DNA of 64,000 bases from NCBI RefSeq assembly GCF_015319355.1, contig NZ_JADILU010000006.1, positions 186,001 to 250,000 of the forward strand, given 5' to 3'. Below, one piece after another: positions 34,043 to 43,231 of the stretch (its first letter is position 1; each line of letters begins with the position of its first letter). The stretch is from Psychroserpens luteus (GTDB lineage Bacteria; Bacteroidota; Bacteroidia; Flavobacteriales; Flavobacteriaceae). The notes under the pieces were generated by a model. That model worked only from the letters and a program-made list of their open reading frames with translations. It searched no databases and had not been told where the DNA came from. A program made the translations under genes and the position numbers.

Positions 34043-35446
34043 TTAACTTAATCCAGCAATTTTATCATCTTCTAAAATCGCTTCGGTTTCTGTTTTTACT
34101 TTGTCTAAAATATCTTTAAGATCATCTGCAATTGAAATGACTCCATCTGCTAACATATTTAATATGGCTTTGTCTTGTGCTCGCCCTCTCAACATAGCTT
34201 CTCTATAACCTATGTTTTCATTAAAGGTAACTAAACTATATTTTGAGGAGTAATCTTCAGGGAATTCCTTTTCTAAAGCCATCTCTATTTTACGTTTTTC
34301 TTGAAATATGGCTTGACCAACATGATCTTTCATTTCATGAAAATTATCAATAGCTAAATCTGCAATAGCATCTGTGTCTTTCTTTCTTGTTTTCTCGTAG
34401 GTTGTGAAAATGGTATCCCAATCTGCATCTTTATGAGTGTCTAAAACTTGATCAAATTCTACAACATCCTCAAAAGAGGCGTTCATTCCTTGTCCGTAAA
34501 ATGGCACAATAGCATGAGCAGAGTCTCCCATCAACAATGTATTGCCTTTATAATGCCAAGGTGAACATTTTACCGTTCCTAAAGGTGCTGTTGGGTTTTC
34601 AAAGAAATCTTCAACTAGGTTTGGCATCAATTCTAGTGCGTCTGGAAATTCTTTTGTGAAGAACTCAGTAACAATTTCTGGAGTTGTGAGGTTATTGAAA
34701 TTATATTCTCCTTCAGCAAAACTTAAAAATAAGGTTACTGTAAAGCTTCCGTCTAAATTTGGAAGCGCAATGACCATAAAGTCGCCTCTTGGCCAAATGT
34801 GCAATGCATTTTTATAGGTTTTGTAGTCTCCATTTTCCGTAGGAAGAATAGATAATTCTTTGTAACCATGAGTGAGATAGTTTTGAGAAAAACTAAACAA
34901 GAATTTCTTACCTAAATAGTAGCTTTTGCGCAATGCAGAGCCTGCACCATCTGTTGCAATAATTGCATCTGCATCTTCTATAAACTCGTCTTTAGTTGTG
35001 TAATCTTGAAAATGTGCTGTGGTGTTTTCAAAATCTACCGATTTGCATTTTTTATTGAAGTGGATGGTAACATTATCATGTTTTTCAGCTTCTGTTAATA
35101 GTAAACTATTGAGTTCGCCTCTAGAAATCGAATTTATATATTCATAATCACGACCACTATAGTTTGATAGAAACGTATTGCCCTCTTTATCATGAATCAT
35201 GCGACCATTCATTGGGATGCAAAGCTCTTTTACTTTTTGTTCTAAGCCAACAAGTTTGATGGCTTTATTACCACGATCTGAAAAAGCTAAATTTATGGAT
35301 CTTCCTGCGGAAATATCTGTTCTACGTAAATCGGGACGCATTTCGTAGACTGTGACGTTGTAACCTCTTTGTCCTAATCTTAATGCGAGGAGGCTTCCGC
35401 AGAGTCCTGCGCCAATGATTAGTATGTTTTGTTTTTTGTTATTCAT
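34043..35446 (-). CDS. kmo: Kynurenine 3-monooxygenase
   Basis: This flavoprotein hydroxylates L-kynurenine to 3-hydroxykynurenine using NADPH and O2. The 467-residue length is typical. The FAD dinucleotide motif is ILIIGAGLCGSLLALRLGQRG, the DG motif is ADAIIATDGAGSALRKS, and the second FAD motif is LLMGDSAHAIVPFYGQGMNA. The substrate-contact regions RSINLAFSDRG and NYLTHGYKEL are conserved. A C-terminal hydrophobic or amphipathic segment common in eukaryotic forms is not obvious. Its start overlaps orf117 by 8 bp. Confidence 0.97.
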   Translation of the reverse strand: MNNKKQNILIIGAGLCGSLLALRLGQRGYNVTVYEMRPDLRRTDISAGRSINLAFSDRGNKAIKLVGLEQKVKELCIPMNGRMIHDKEGNTFLSNYSGRDYEYINSISRGELNSLLLTEAEKHDNVTIHFNKKCKSVDFENTTAHFQDYTTKDEFIEDADAIIATDGAGSALRKSYYLGKKFLFSFSQNYLTHGYKELSILPTENGDYKTYKNALHIWPRGDFMVIALPNLDGSFTVTLFLSFAEGEYNFNNLTTPEIVTEFFTKEFPDALELMPNLVEDFFENPTAPLGTVKCSPWHYKGNTLLMGDSAHAIVPFYGQGMNASFEDVVEFDQVLDTHKDADWDTIFTTYEKTRKKDTDAIADLAIDNFHEMKDHVGQAIFQEKRKIEMALEKEFPEDYSSKYSLVTFNENIGYREAMLRGRAQDKAILNMLADGVISIADDLKDILDKVKTETEAILEDDKIAGLS

Positions 35447-35792
35447 TTAATTTACTTTTAAGATATTGAATTTCTTCATAAGTTAATCTAAGACGACTTA
35501 AATTTAAATTCCTGTTTTTATTCTCTTTGTCTACAAAATGAAGAATTGAAGAAGCTGAATTAAATTTGATTATTGAAAAATCCAAGTATTCTGATTTTTT
35601 TATCAGCTTATCATCTAATAGGAGAACTATTTTATTTTCTGTAATAACAAAAAAATCTTTTCCTCTATTAAAAAATATACTTAAAAGTCCTAAAAACTGA
35701 TAGTTCCAGAAACTAATGTCAGATTTCTTTATTAGCTTGAGTATTATTTTCTCGTTTGATAAAACGGAAGATATATAACTCAAATTATTCAT
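35439..35792 (-). CDS. Conserved-position small protein between kynU and kmo
   Basis: I do not recognise this 117-residue protein. It overlaps kynU by 8 bp at its start and kmo by 8 bp at its end, so all three are probably translated in turn from one message. It has a central hydrophobic stretch (FWNYQFLGLLSIFF) and beta-strand-like segments (DFFVITENKIVLLLDDK, SASSILHFVDKE), with a C-terminal helix (LTYEEIQYLKSKLNE). The pattern recalls bacterial PH-like domains, but this is a weak resemblance. It is lysine-rich and probably cytoplasmic. A role linked to kynurenine enzymes is inferred only from position. Confidence 0.75.
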   Translation of the reverse strand: MNNLSYISSVLSNEKIILKLIKKSDISFWNYQFLGLLSIFFNRGKDFFVITENKIVLLLDDKLIKKSEYLDFSIIKFNSASSILHFVDKENKNRNLNLSRLRLTYEEIQYLKSKLNE

Positions 35793-37092
35793 TCAAAATA
35801 GTCTTCAATCGCTCTACAAGTTCATATACATCCACAAATGAATTATAGAGTGGGACAGGAGCGCATCTAATGACATCCGGTTCTCTCCAATCTGTTATAA
35901 CTCCTGCTTCTGTAAGTTTATCGTGTAAGTTTTTGTCTGCGTTTTTAACTTGTATTGAGAGCTGACATCCACGTTCATCAGGATTGCTTGGTGTTATGAT
36001 TTTAATATCTGAATTATTGAGTTCATTGATTAGGAACTCGAAGTAACCTGTGAGTTGTTTTGATTTTTCACAAAGTTTATCAAAACCTGCTTTTTCAAAT
36101 ACATCTAAAGAGGCACGAATTGCTGCCATTGATAATATTGGCGGATTGCTGAGCTGCCAACCTTCTGCACCTGCTAATTGATCAAATTCATCACGCATTC
36201 TAAAACGTGTTTTTTTATTGTGTGACCACCAACCTGTAAAACGATTTAAGTCTTTATTGTTTGCATGACGTTCATGAACAAAAGCTCCAGATAAGCTTCC
36301 TGGTCCTGAGTTTAAATATTTATAACTGCACCAAACTGCAAAATCTGCATTAGAGTCGTGAAGATTTAGTTTTACATTTCCTGCGCCATGAGCACAATCA
36401 AAACCAACCATGCAACCATGTTTGTGACCAAGTGCTGCAATACGTTTTAAATCAAAAAACTGACCTGTATAATAATTAACACCTCCAATCATGACAAGTG
36501 CTATCTCGTCTCCATGTTGCTCAAGTATGTTTTCTAAATCATCATAATTTGCTAATTCTTCACCTTTGCGAGCTTTCCATAGTATTAACCCGTCATTATC
36601 ATCATAACCATGATGACGTAATTGAGATTCTACTGCATATTTATCACTAGGGAAGGCATCTGCTTCTATTAAAATTTTATAGCGCTTAGGTGTTGGTTTG
36701 TAAAAGCTCACCATCATAAAATGAAGATTTGCTGTTAAAGAATTCATCACAACAACTTCTAATGGTTTTGCACCTACGATATCTGCCATAGTTTTGGTTA
36801 GAAACTCATGGTAATGTAACCAAGGATTTTTACCATGTGTATGACCATCTACTCCTAGATTTGCCCAATCTTCTAGTTCTTGATTGATGTAACCTTTTGT
36901 GATCTTTGGTTGAAGACCTAAGGAATTTCCAGTCATGTAGATGAGCTCTTTTCCTTGTGAATCTTTAGGAATGTGGAATTGTTGTCTGTAGTCTGATAAT
37001 TCGTCTAATATGTCTTGTTGCTTTGCATAATCAAGACCAAGTTTATAGTTGGACAAAGTGAGTTTGTTTTCGGTTGCTAACAAAAATAGCAT
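35785..37092 (-). CDS. kynU: Kynureninase
   Basis: Kynureninase cleaves (3-hydroxy)kynurenine to (3-hydroxy)anthranilate and alanine, with pyridoxal phosphate. The 435-residue sequence has the PLP lysine in VWCSYKYLNSGPGS, NSLTANLHFMMVSFY, GVNYYTGQFFDLKRI, DCAHGAGNVKL and the aromatic ring-binding RFTGWWSHNKKTRF. It is the first gene of the leftward cluster and must be transcribed from the 117-bp gap to its right. No full -7 consensus is found there in its orientation (ACTTTATTTG is one mismatch away). Confidence 0.97.
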   Translation of the reverse strand: MLFLLATENKLTLSNYKLGLDYAKQQDILDELSDYRQQFHIPKDSQGKELIYMTGNSLGLQPKITKGYINQELEDWANLGVDGHTHGKNPWLHYHEFLTKTMADIVGAKPLEVVVMNSLTANLHFMMVSFYKPTPKRYKILIEADAFPSDKYAVESQLRHHGYDDNDGLILWKARKGEELANYDDLENILEQHGDEIALVMIGGVNYYTGQFFDLKRIAALGHKHGCMVGFDCAHGAGNVKLNLHDSNADFAVWCSYKYLNSGPGSLSGAFVHERHANNKDLNRFTGWWSHNKKTRFRMRDEFDQLAGAEGWQLSNPPILSMAAIRASLDVFEKAGFDKLCEKSKQLTGYFEFLINELNNSDIKIITPSNPDERGCQLSIQVKNADKNLHDKLTEAGVITDWREPDVIRCAPVPLYNSFVDVYELVERLKTILNE

Positions 37093-37157
37093 AATTATAT
37101 GATATTTCCATTAATCAAATAAAGTAGAAAGAAATAGAGAATTAAAAAGGAATTAAA

Positions 37158-37165
37158 TAATTTTG
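37158..37165 (+). promoter_or_regulatory. Possible promoter of the histidine kinase gene (-7 box TAATTTTG)
   Basis: TAATTTTG matches the -7 consensus, 44 bp before the ATG at 37210. No TTG is seen at -33 spacing. Confidence 0.45.
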
Positions 37166-37209
37166 TGCTTATATTACTAATGAATTTATTGTGAATAATT
37201 ATTTTTTAA

Positions 37210-38601
37210 ATGCTAAAAAAACTCTGGTTATCCTATCACCAATGGTATATTAAGTATAGTGGTTTTTCGAACCAAAGCGAAAAAGATACCTTATCTTTTT
37301 TTAGAGATAAATTGTTTGTTTCAATTTTAATATTAACACTTGCGTTAGGTTATTTTTCTTATTTCCCTAGTACAGGTATGGCTATTTTATTAGGCAAATG
37401 GTCTGTGGTCTACATTAATACTTTAGCTGTTTTGGTTGTGACAATTTTGTTTTTTAATAAACAAATGACTTTGAAAACAAAGAAAATAGTGTTTTCTGTA
37501 AATTTCTTCGTTTTGTCTTTTGTTCTAGTTATAGATTTAGGACTCAATGGTAATGGGACTCTTTTGCTTTTTTTACTTAGTATTTTAATGACGCTTTACA
37601 GTGGAACAAAAGCAGGTGTGATTTCTGTTTTAGTAACTACTGTTTTTTATATAATTATTATATGTGTTTATTATTTTGAATGGGTTGATTTACGCTTTTT
37701 TGAAGAATCATCATTTGAGGTCGTTCTTATTGTTTTTATTAACAATGTACTTTTTAGTTTACTTACAGTTTTCTCAGTTTCATTTTTAATAGACCAATTA
37801 CACAATGCTTTATTAAAAGAAAGTCAATTGCAAGAAGAACTTCTAGAGAAACATAAAAATGTAATAAAAGCCAAGGAGAGAGCAGAACAATCAGATAAGT
37901 TAAAGTCTGCTTTTTTAGCAAATATGAGTCATGAAATTAGAACTCCAATGTATGGTATCCTAGGTTGTGCAGAACTTTTGAAATCATACAATCTAGAAGA
38001 TGAAGATTATAAGGAATATGTGAGTGTAATTGAATGTAACGGAAAAGAGCTATTAGATATTATTACAGATATTTTGAGTATCTCAAAAATAGAAACAGGC
38101 TTAATGAACATTACAAAAACTGAATTTAATATTAATGAAAGTATAGATGATGTTTATAAAATGTTTTTAGAAGATGCCGAAACAAAAAACATCCATTTTA
38201 CCTTAAATAATTTTATCTACAAAAGAGATTTTATTGTAAATTCAGACCAGAATAAGTTTACTGAGATACTAAGACATTTGATTAAAAATGCTATAAAATA
38301 TACCTCAGAAGGAGATAGCATTACCCTTAGTTGTAGTTTAGATGGTAGTAATACTTCTCAACTAAGATTTCATGTAAGTGATACAGGTATTGGTATTCCT
38401 GCAGATAAAGTAAAAACTATTTTTAACTCTTTTTATCAAGTAGATGTTGCTAATAGAAGTACGCTTAATGGCTCTGGTGTTGGTTTGTCTATATCAAAAG
38501 CTTACGTAAAGATGTTAGGAGGAGATTTGGAATTAGAAAGTATAGAAGGTGAAGGTGCTTCTTTTTGGTTTAGCATCGATATTGATTTACAAAATGACTA
38601 A
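37210..38601 (+). CDS. Membrane sensor histidine kinase
   Basis: The 463-residue protein has six predicted membrane helices in residues 30-205 (FVSILILTLALGYFSYF, VVLIVFINNVLFSLL), a coiled linker, then a HisKA domain with H241 in NMSHEIRTPMYGILG. The HATPase domain has N box HLIKNAIKYTSEG, G1 DTGIGIPADK, and G2 GSGVGLSISKAYVKMLGG. No receiver domain is attached and no regulator gene is adjacent, so its partner lies elsewhere. The membrane part resembles MASE/7TM-type input modules. The signal is unknown. Confidence 0.92.
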   Translation: MLKKLWLSYHQWYIKYSGFSNQSEKDTLSFFRDKLFVSILILTLALGYFSYFPSTGMAILLGKWSVVYINTLAVLVVTILFFNKQMTLKTKKIVFSVNFFVLSFVLVIDLGLNGNGTLLLFLLSILMTLYSGTKAGVISVLVTTVFYIIIICVYYFEWVDLRFFEESSFEVVLIVFINNVLFSLLTVFSVSFLIDQLHNALLKESQLQEELLEKHKNVIKAKERAEQSDKLKSAFLANMSHEIRTPMYGILGCAELLKSYNLEDEDYKEYVSVIECNGKELLDIITDILSISKIETGLMNITKTEFNINESIDDVYKMFLEDAETKNIHFTLNNFIYKRDFIVNSDQNKFTEILRHLIKNAIKYTSEGDSITLSCSLDGSNTSQLRFHVSDTGIGIPADKVKTIFNSFYQVDVANRSTLNGSGVGLSISKAYVKMLGGDLELESIEGEGASFWFSIDIDLQND

Positions 38602-38635
38602 AACAACGGTCTGTCTCTAAAATTTTAGAAAAAAT

Positions 38636-38667
38636 AAAGCGCTTCAACTAAGTAGATGAAGCGCTTT
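38636..38667. terminator. Hairpin after the histidine kinase gene
   Basis: AAAGCGCTTCA and TGAAGCGCTTT form a perfect 11-bp stem with a 10-nt loop. It lacks a long T-run, so termination efficiency is uncertain. Confidence 0.65.
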
Positions 38668-38792
38668 GAATATATATAGGCGCATAGTGCGGAATATTCT
38701 TATAAGATATATACGTCTATAAGTCGATGTTTGGATGTTCTAATTACAAGAAACAGCAAACTTTAGTATTTTTTTAAGATTTAGAAAAAGTC

Positions 38793-39485
38793 TTAGTTAA
38801 TCTTAATATTTGTAAAGTAAAGATTGAAATTACCATCAGCCATTTTATGTTCTGTAGCTATTTTAATTCCGTTAAAGTCTTCGTAGTTTTCAAATGTTGT
38901 TGCCATAGTTTGTTCTTCACTATTTCCTTTTCTATAAACCCATTCTTTAATTAAAAAATCATCGCTATAGAAGATGTCGTATGCGTCTCCAGGTGTGTAT
39001 CCACCTTCGTTACCATAGATTAAAGTGATTTTATTTAATTCAGTTTTAGAGATAGGAGCTAATTCTTTTACTGGCTCTGATATGATTGTGCCTTCATCCC
39101 AAATTAGTTGAAAAGGAACTAATAACCAGTATTTATCATTGATGAAACTTTTGTCAATGTTTACAAATTTGGCGTCAATTGTGGTCGTTCTTGTATACAT
39201 TGATATAGAATCTTTGTTGATAGAGGATACTACATAGTCTTCTTTTGGTTGCCAGGACCATGTTCTTTCAAAATGGTTATCACCTCGATCAACATTAAAT
39301 GTGAACTTAATTTCGTTTATATTTTTCCAGTTTTCAAACCCATGAGCGTGAGCAATATTTTCTGCAGTGGTTAATTCCTTTTTTTCTTCGGAAATCGTCT
39401 CAGATATTATCTGTTGGTTTTTTGTATCCGTTTTACATGAAGCTAAAAGAATAAAGAGGCAAAAGATTGTTAGTAGTCGAGTCAT
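38793..39485 (-). CDS. Lipoprotein of unknown function
   Basis: This 230-residue protein starts with a lipoprotein signal (LFILLASCKTD, Cys17). The mature part is strand-rich, with aromatic residues (HFERTWSWQPKEDYV, FQLIWDEGTI, YDIFYSDDFLIKEWVYR, NFNLYFTNIKIN), a pattern that suggests a beta-clamshell like LolA/LppX-type outer-membrane lipoproteins. I cannot name a function. It has its own -7 box at 39497. Confidence 0.78.
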   Translation of the reverse strand: MTRLLTIFCLFILLASCKTDTKNQQIISETISEEKKELTTAENIAHAHGFENWKNINEIKFTFNVDRGDNHFERTWSWQPKEDYVVSSINKDSISMYTRTTTIDAKFVNIDKSFINDKYWLLVPFQLIWDEGTIISEPVKELAPISKTELNKITLIYGNEGGYTPGDAYDIFYSDDFLIKEWVYRKGNSEEQTMATTFENYEDFNGIKIATEHKMADGNFNLYFTNIKIN

Positions 39486-39496
39486 TTGTTTTTTTG

Positions 39497-39504
39497 CAAA
39501 GGTA
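39497..39504 (-). promoter_or_regulatory. Promoter of the lipoprotein gene (-7 box TACCTTTG)
   Basis: The complement reads TACCTTTG, 11 bp before the ATG at 39485, so the 5' leader would be very short. The frequent word TTCCGAAGAA lies just upstream at 39520-39529. Confidence 0.6.
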
Positions 39505-39560
39505 TGAAAGTCTGTATGTTTCCGAAGAAATTATTAATTTAGAGTTTTAAATATGAAGTT

Positions 39561-40355
39561 ATGAGTAAAGATCATTTTGAAGTCAATAGGGAAACATGGA
39601 ATGAAAAAGTAAAAGTACATTCTAAAAGTGACATGTATGATTTGGAAGCTTTTAAAAATGGGAAGTCGTCGTTGATGCCATATGAGCTCAATGCTCTAGG
39701 CGATGTTAAAGGGAAATCTTTATTGCATTTACAATGTCATTTTGGTCAAGACACTTTGAGTTGGAGTAGGATGGGAGCAAAATGTATTGGTGTTGATTTG
39801 AGTGATGAAGGTATTGCATTAGCTAAATCTTTAAATAAAGAAATGAATTTAGATGCAGAATTTGTTCGATGTAATGTGTTAGATACTTCAGCGCACGTTA
39901 ATGATACTTTTGATATTGTTTATACCAGTTATGGTGTGATTGGGTGGTTGCCAGATTTAAAACCTTGGGGCAAAATGATTGCAGAACGTTTAAAAAAAGG
40001 AGGGACGTTTTATATGGCGGAGTTTCATCCTATTGTTTGGATGTTTGATTATTTAGAGAATAAACCTGTCATGAAATATGGTTACATGCAAGATGAAGTT
40101 ATTTACGAAGAATATGAAGGTACTTATGCAGACCAAAACTCAAAAATGATTACTAAAGAGTATTGCTGGAACCATGGTTTGAGCGAAGTGATCAATGCAC
40201 TTGTAGACGCTGGACTACAAATAGAATATTTAAACGAGTATGACGAAAGTCCTTATAACGTATTACCAGATCTAGTAGAAACTACATTTGGCAATTTTGT
40301 GACTAAGGATAAATTATATCCTTTGATTTTTGAAATTAAAGCGACTAAACTTTAA
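39561..40355 (+). CDS. Class I SAM-dependent methyltransferase
   Basis: The 264-residue protein has SAM motif I as SLLHLQCHFGQDTLSW, the acidic ligand in CIGVDLSDEGIALAK, FVRCNVLD, and FDIVYTSYGVIGWLPDL. The set resembles the Methyltransf_11/25 proteins annotated as generic methyltransferases, for which no substrate is known. It converges with msrA; the two 3' ends overlap by 4 bp. Confidence 0.88.
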   Translation: MSKDHFEVNRETWNEKVKVHSKSDMYDLEAFKNGKSSLMPYELNALGDVKGKSLLHLQCHFGQDTLSWSRMGAKCIGVDLSDEGIALAKSLNKEMNLDAEFVRCNVLDTSAHVNDTFDIVYTSYGVIGWLPDLKPWGKMIAERLKKGGTFYMAEFHPIVWMFDYLENKPVMKYGYMQDEVIYEEYEGTYADQNSKMITKEYCWNHGLSEVINALVDAGLQIEYLNEYDESPYNVLPDLVETTFGNFVTKDKLYPLIFEIKATKL

Positions 40356-41011
40356 TGATTATTCTTTAAAACTTCTGGCATTTTTGCTTTAAACCTATTT
40401 AATCTTGGTACAGATACACTTCTTATATAACCTTGGTTTGGATGGAGTCTTTCATAATTTTGATGATAATCTTCACCAACCCAAAATTTTTGAAATGGAT
40501 AAACTTCTGCAGCTATAGTAGCATTTAATTCTTTAGCCAAAGCAGCTTTTTTCTCTTCAATTATTTTCTTTTGAGTATCATTTTGATAAAAAATGATAGA
40601 ACGGTATTGGTAGCCTTTATCTGGACCCTGGCCATTGACTTGAGTTGGGTTTTGAGATGCAAAATAAACATCTACAAGTGTTTTGAAGCTTACTACTTTA
40701 GGGTCGTAAATAATTTCTACAGCTTCTGCGTGATCTTTTATACGACCATAACTGTTAGATTCGTAGGTTGGGTTTTTTGTGTGTCCGCCAGCATAACCAC
40801 TTATTGATTCATCAACACCGTTAACGCTTTCAAAAACAGCTTCTACACACCAAAAACAACCACTTGCAAAATAAGCTTTGGCTTTTCCGTTTTCTAAAGG
40901 TACTTCTATTGGATCTGCATCAATGACTGCCTGTTGTTTGTTATTGACTTGTGCATTGTTTTGACAACTAAATAAAAGAGCAATAGCTAAAGTTGATAGA
41001 AAATTTTTCAT
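40352..41011 (-). CDS. msrA: Peptide-methionine (S)-S-oxide reductase MsrA, exported
   Basis: MsrA repairs the S-epimer of methionine sulfoxide. The 219-residue product has an N-terminal signal ending in a lipobox-like LLFSCQNN (Cys16), so the enzyme probably works in the periplasm. The catalytic Cys is in the hallmark YFASGCFWCVEAVFESV. Further motifs are GYAGGHTKNPTYE, HAEAVEIIYDP and YFASQNPTQVNGQGPDKGYQ. A separate MsrB is not in the window. Confidence 0.96.
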   Translation of the reverse strand: MKNFLSTLAIALLFSCQNNAQVNNKQQAVIDADPIEVPLENGKAKAYFASGCFWCVEAVFESVNGVDESISGYAGGHTKNPTYESNSYGRIKDHAEAVEIIYDPKVVSFKTLVDVYFASQNPTQVNGQGPDKGYQYRSIIFYQNDTQKKIIEEKKAALAKELNATIAAEVYPFQKFWVGEDYHQNYERLHPNQGYIRSVSVPRLNRFKAKMPEVLKNNH

Positions 41012-41087
41012 AGGATTCTTTATTTTATAGTAAGTCGTATAAAATTAAGTAACCTTAATTTTTAGTATGTGAAAGTTTTATTAAAAT

Positions 41088-41118
41088 AAAAAGCCTTTAT
41101 CAATAGATAAAGGCTTTT
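41088..41118 (-). terminator. Terminator after the coiled-coil/zinc-ribbon gene
   Basis: AAAAGCCTTTATC and GATAAAGGCTTTT form a perfect 13-bp stem with loop AATA. On the minus strand it is followed by T residues. It separates the zinc-ribbon gene from msrA. Confidence 0.85.
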
Positions 41119-41139
41119 AAAATATATAATCTTAATGGA

Positions 41140-41919
41140 TTAAAGTTTTGCAAACATTTTTTCCATTTTTGCTTTTTCTTCTTCTGCTAATTGCGCATCA
41201 ACAAGAATTCTTCCACTATGTTCATCTGTGATTACTTTTTTACGAGAACCAATTTCTACTTGAACTTGTGGTGGAATAGTAAAGAATGAACCTCCAGATG
41301 CACCTCTTTCAATTGGTACAACAGCTAATCCGTTTTTTACATTATTTCTAATACGGAAATAAGCTTTAACTAAACGCTCGTCTAATTTCTTTTGGAAATC
41401 TTCAGATTTTTTCATTAACGCTTCTTCCTCTTTTTGAGTTTCTGCTAAGATAGCATCTAACTCATTACGCTTGTGCTTTAAGTGAGTTTTACGATCTTTA
41501 AGACGAGACTTAGTTTCATCAATCACAACTTTTTTCTGATCGATTTGAACTTTAAATTCTTTAATGTGCTTTTCAGCCAATTGAATTTCTAATTCTTGAA
41601 ATTCAACTTCTTTAGTTAAAGAATTGTATTCTCTGTTATTTCTAACATTCTTTTGTTGTTCGCTATATTTCTTAATCAAAGATTTTGCTTCTTCCATTAA
41701 GTTCTTTTTTGATTTAATTTGATCATCAATTAAATCGAGATTTGTAGCTAGTTTTTCAAGTCTTGTATTTAAACCTTCAACTTCATCTTCTAAATCTTGA
41801 ACCTCTAAAGGAAGTTCTCCTCTAACGTTTCTAATTTCGTCCACTCTAGAGTCGATTAATTGTAAGTCATACAATGCTCTTAATCTATCTTCTACAGATG
41901 CTTCAGCTTTTTTTGCCAT
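41140..41919 (-). CDS. Coiled-coil protein of the C4 zinc-ribbon family, without cysteines
   Basis: The 259-residue protein has a long antiparallel coiled-coil (about 10-185) with the LYDLQLIDSRVDEIRN start and YNSLTKEVEFQELEIQLAEKHI middle that mark the family usually ending in a C4 zinc ribbon. In the C-terminal region the fold-defining residues remain (IPPQVQVEIGSRKKV, HSGRILVD), but all four zinc-binding cysteines are replaced and the whole protein has none. Members bind tRNA or nucleic acid by proposal only. It is 2 bp from the NIF3 gene and shares its promoter. Confidence 0.88.
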   Translation of the reverse strand: MAKKAEASVEDRLRALYDLQLIDSRVDEIRNVRGELPLEVQDLEDEVEGLNTRLEKLATNLDLIDDQIKSKKNLMEEAKSLIKKYSEQQKNVRNNREYNSLTKEVEFQELEIQLAEKHIKEFKVQIDQKKVVIDETKSRLKDRKTHLKHKRNELDAILAETQKEEEALMKKSEDFQKKLDERLVKAYFRIRNNVKNGLAVVPIERGASGGSFFTIPPQVQVEIGSRKKVITDEHSGRILVDAQLAEEEKAKMEKMFAKL

Positions 41920-41921
41920 AA

Positions 41922-43016
41922 TTATAAATACTTTACCGGATTTGTATTCGTCGTTGATAAAACGATTGCAAAATTAGTGATTTTTTTCGAGAGATACTCC
42001 ACTAAAAAGCTTTTTGTGAACTGTTCGCTTTCATAATGTCCAATATCTGCTAGAATAATCTTGTTTTCTGCGGAAAAGAAATCGTGATATTTCAAATCTG
42101 CAGTTATTAAAACGTCTGCTCCTGCTCGTTTTGCAGCAGAAATCGCGAAACTTCCAGAGCCTCCCAATACTGCAACTTTTTTAATTTTTTGTTTTATAAT
42201 TTCTGAATGCTTTATACAAGACACATTCATTTTTTCTTTTACAAACTCTAGGAATTTTAGAGTGTCTTGGGCATTTTTTAGCTCTCCAATTATTCCCATC
42301 CCAATATTTTGATCATAATTATCAAGAGTTGCGACTTCAAAAGCAACTTCTTCATAAGGATGATGCTCAAAAAGGGTTTTAAGTAATTTTGATTCTATAT
42401 GCTTATTAAAAGTAACAGAGATTTGCACTTCTTTTTCTTCATGAAGCTCTCCTTTCTTACCAATTGTTGGATTAGAATTCTCATTTCCTCTATAAGTGCC
42501 TTTTCCTTCTGTGTTAAAGCTACAGTTGTCATAATTGCCAATATTACCAGCACCTGCTTTAAAAAGTTGAGATCTTAGAGCGTTTGCATTTCCGAGGGGA
42601 ACATAAGTGGTTAATTTTTTTATGGTTCCTTTCTGCGGAATTAAAATTTTCTTGTTTTCTAGTCCCAATGTGTTGCAAATAATATCATTTACACCTTTTA
42701 TAGCATTGTCCAATGCAGTATGAATGGCATAAATAGCAATGTCATTTTTGATGGCTTTTAATACAGTTCTCTCCACATAATCCTTTCCTGTAAGAGATTT
42801 TAAACCTTTAAAAATGATTGGATGAAAACTCACTATGAGGTTGCAATTCTTCTCAATGGCTTCATCGACAACCAATTCTAAAGTATCTAAAGTGACCAAA
42901 ACACCAGAAATTTTCGTGTTTCTATCTCCAACTAATAATCCAACGTTATCAAAATCTTCGGCATAATTTAAAGGAGCTAAAGCTTCTAAGTGATTTATGA
43001 CATCTTGAACTACCAT
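41922..43016 (-). CDS. NIF3 family dinuclear metal protein
   Basis: The 364-residue protein has the NIF3/YqfO fold, which forms a hexameric ring with two metal ions per subunit. Metal-binding motifs are VSFHPIIF, AIHTALDN, and the C-terminal DIGHYESE. Between residues about 130 and 240 lies the inserted PII-like domain seen in the longer YqfO type. Its biochemical role is not settled (GTP cyclohydrolase activity has been reported for some). It heads a two-gene operon with the coiled-coil protein gene, a conserved arrangement in Bacteroidota and Firmicutes. Confidence 0.93.
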   Translation of the reverse strand: MVVQDVINHLEALAPLNYAEDFDNVGLLVGDRNTKISGVLVTLDTLELVVDEAIEKNCNLIVSFHPIIFKGLKSLTGKDYVERTVLKAIKNDIAIYAIHTALDNAIKGVNDIICNTLGLENKKILIPQKGTIKKLTTYVPLGNANALRSQLFKAGAGNIGNYDNCSFNTEGKGTYRGNENSNPTIGKKGELHEEKEVQISVTFNKHIESKLLKTLFEHHPYEEVAFEVATLDNYDQNIGMGIIGELKNAQDTLKFLEFVKEKMNVSCIKHSEIIKQKIKKVAVLGGSGSFAISAAKRAGADVLITADLKYHDFFSAENKIILADIGHYESEQFTKSFLVEYLSKKITNFAIVLSTTNTNPVKYL

Positions 43017-43041
43017 ATATTTTTTGTGTTGAGTTTAAAAA

Positions 43042-43049
43042 CAAATATA
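43042..43049 (-). promoter_or_regulatory. Promoter of the NIF3 operon (-7 box TATATTTG)
   Basis: The complement reads TATATTTG, 25 bp before the NIF3 ATG at 43016. No -33 TTG at proper spacing is clear. Confidence 0.6.
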
Positions 43050-43231
43050 AATGATTGAACTCATTTAAACTTTTTCAAATAGCTAAAAAATTGCTCTTTT
43101 GTGCCTATTTCTTGTCTTTTTCTATTTCCGTAGTGGTACTATGCGACTAAAAAATGATTTCAAATAAACAAAAAAGTGCTAATTTTCGCTATAATTCAAA
43201 AAATCTAAATGAGTTCATTAACTTCGTTCTA

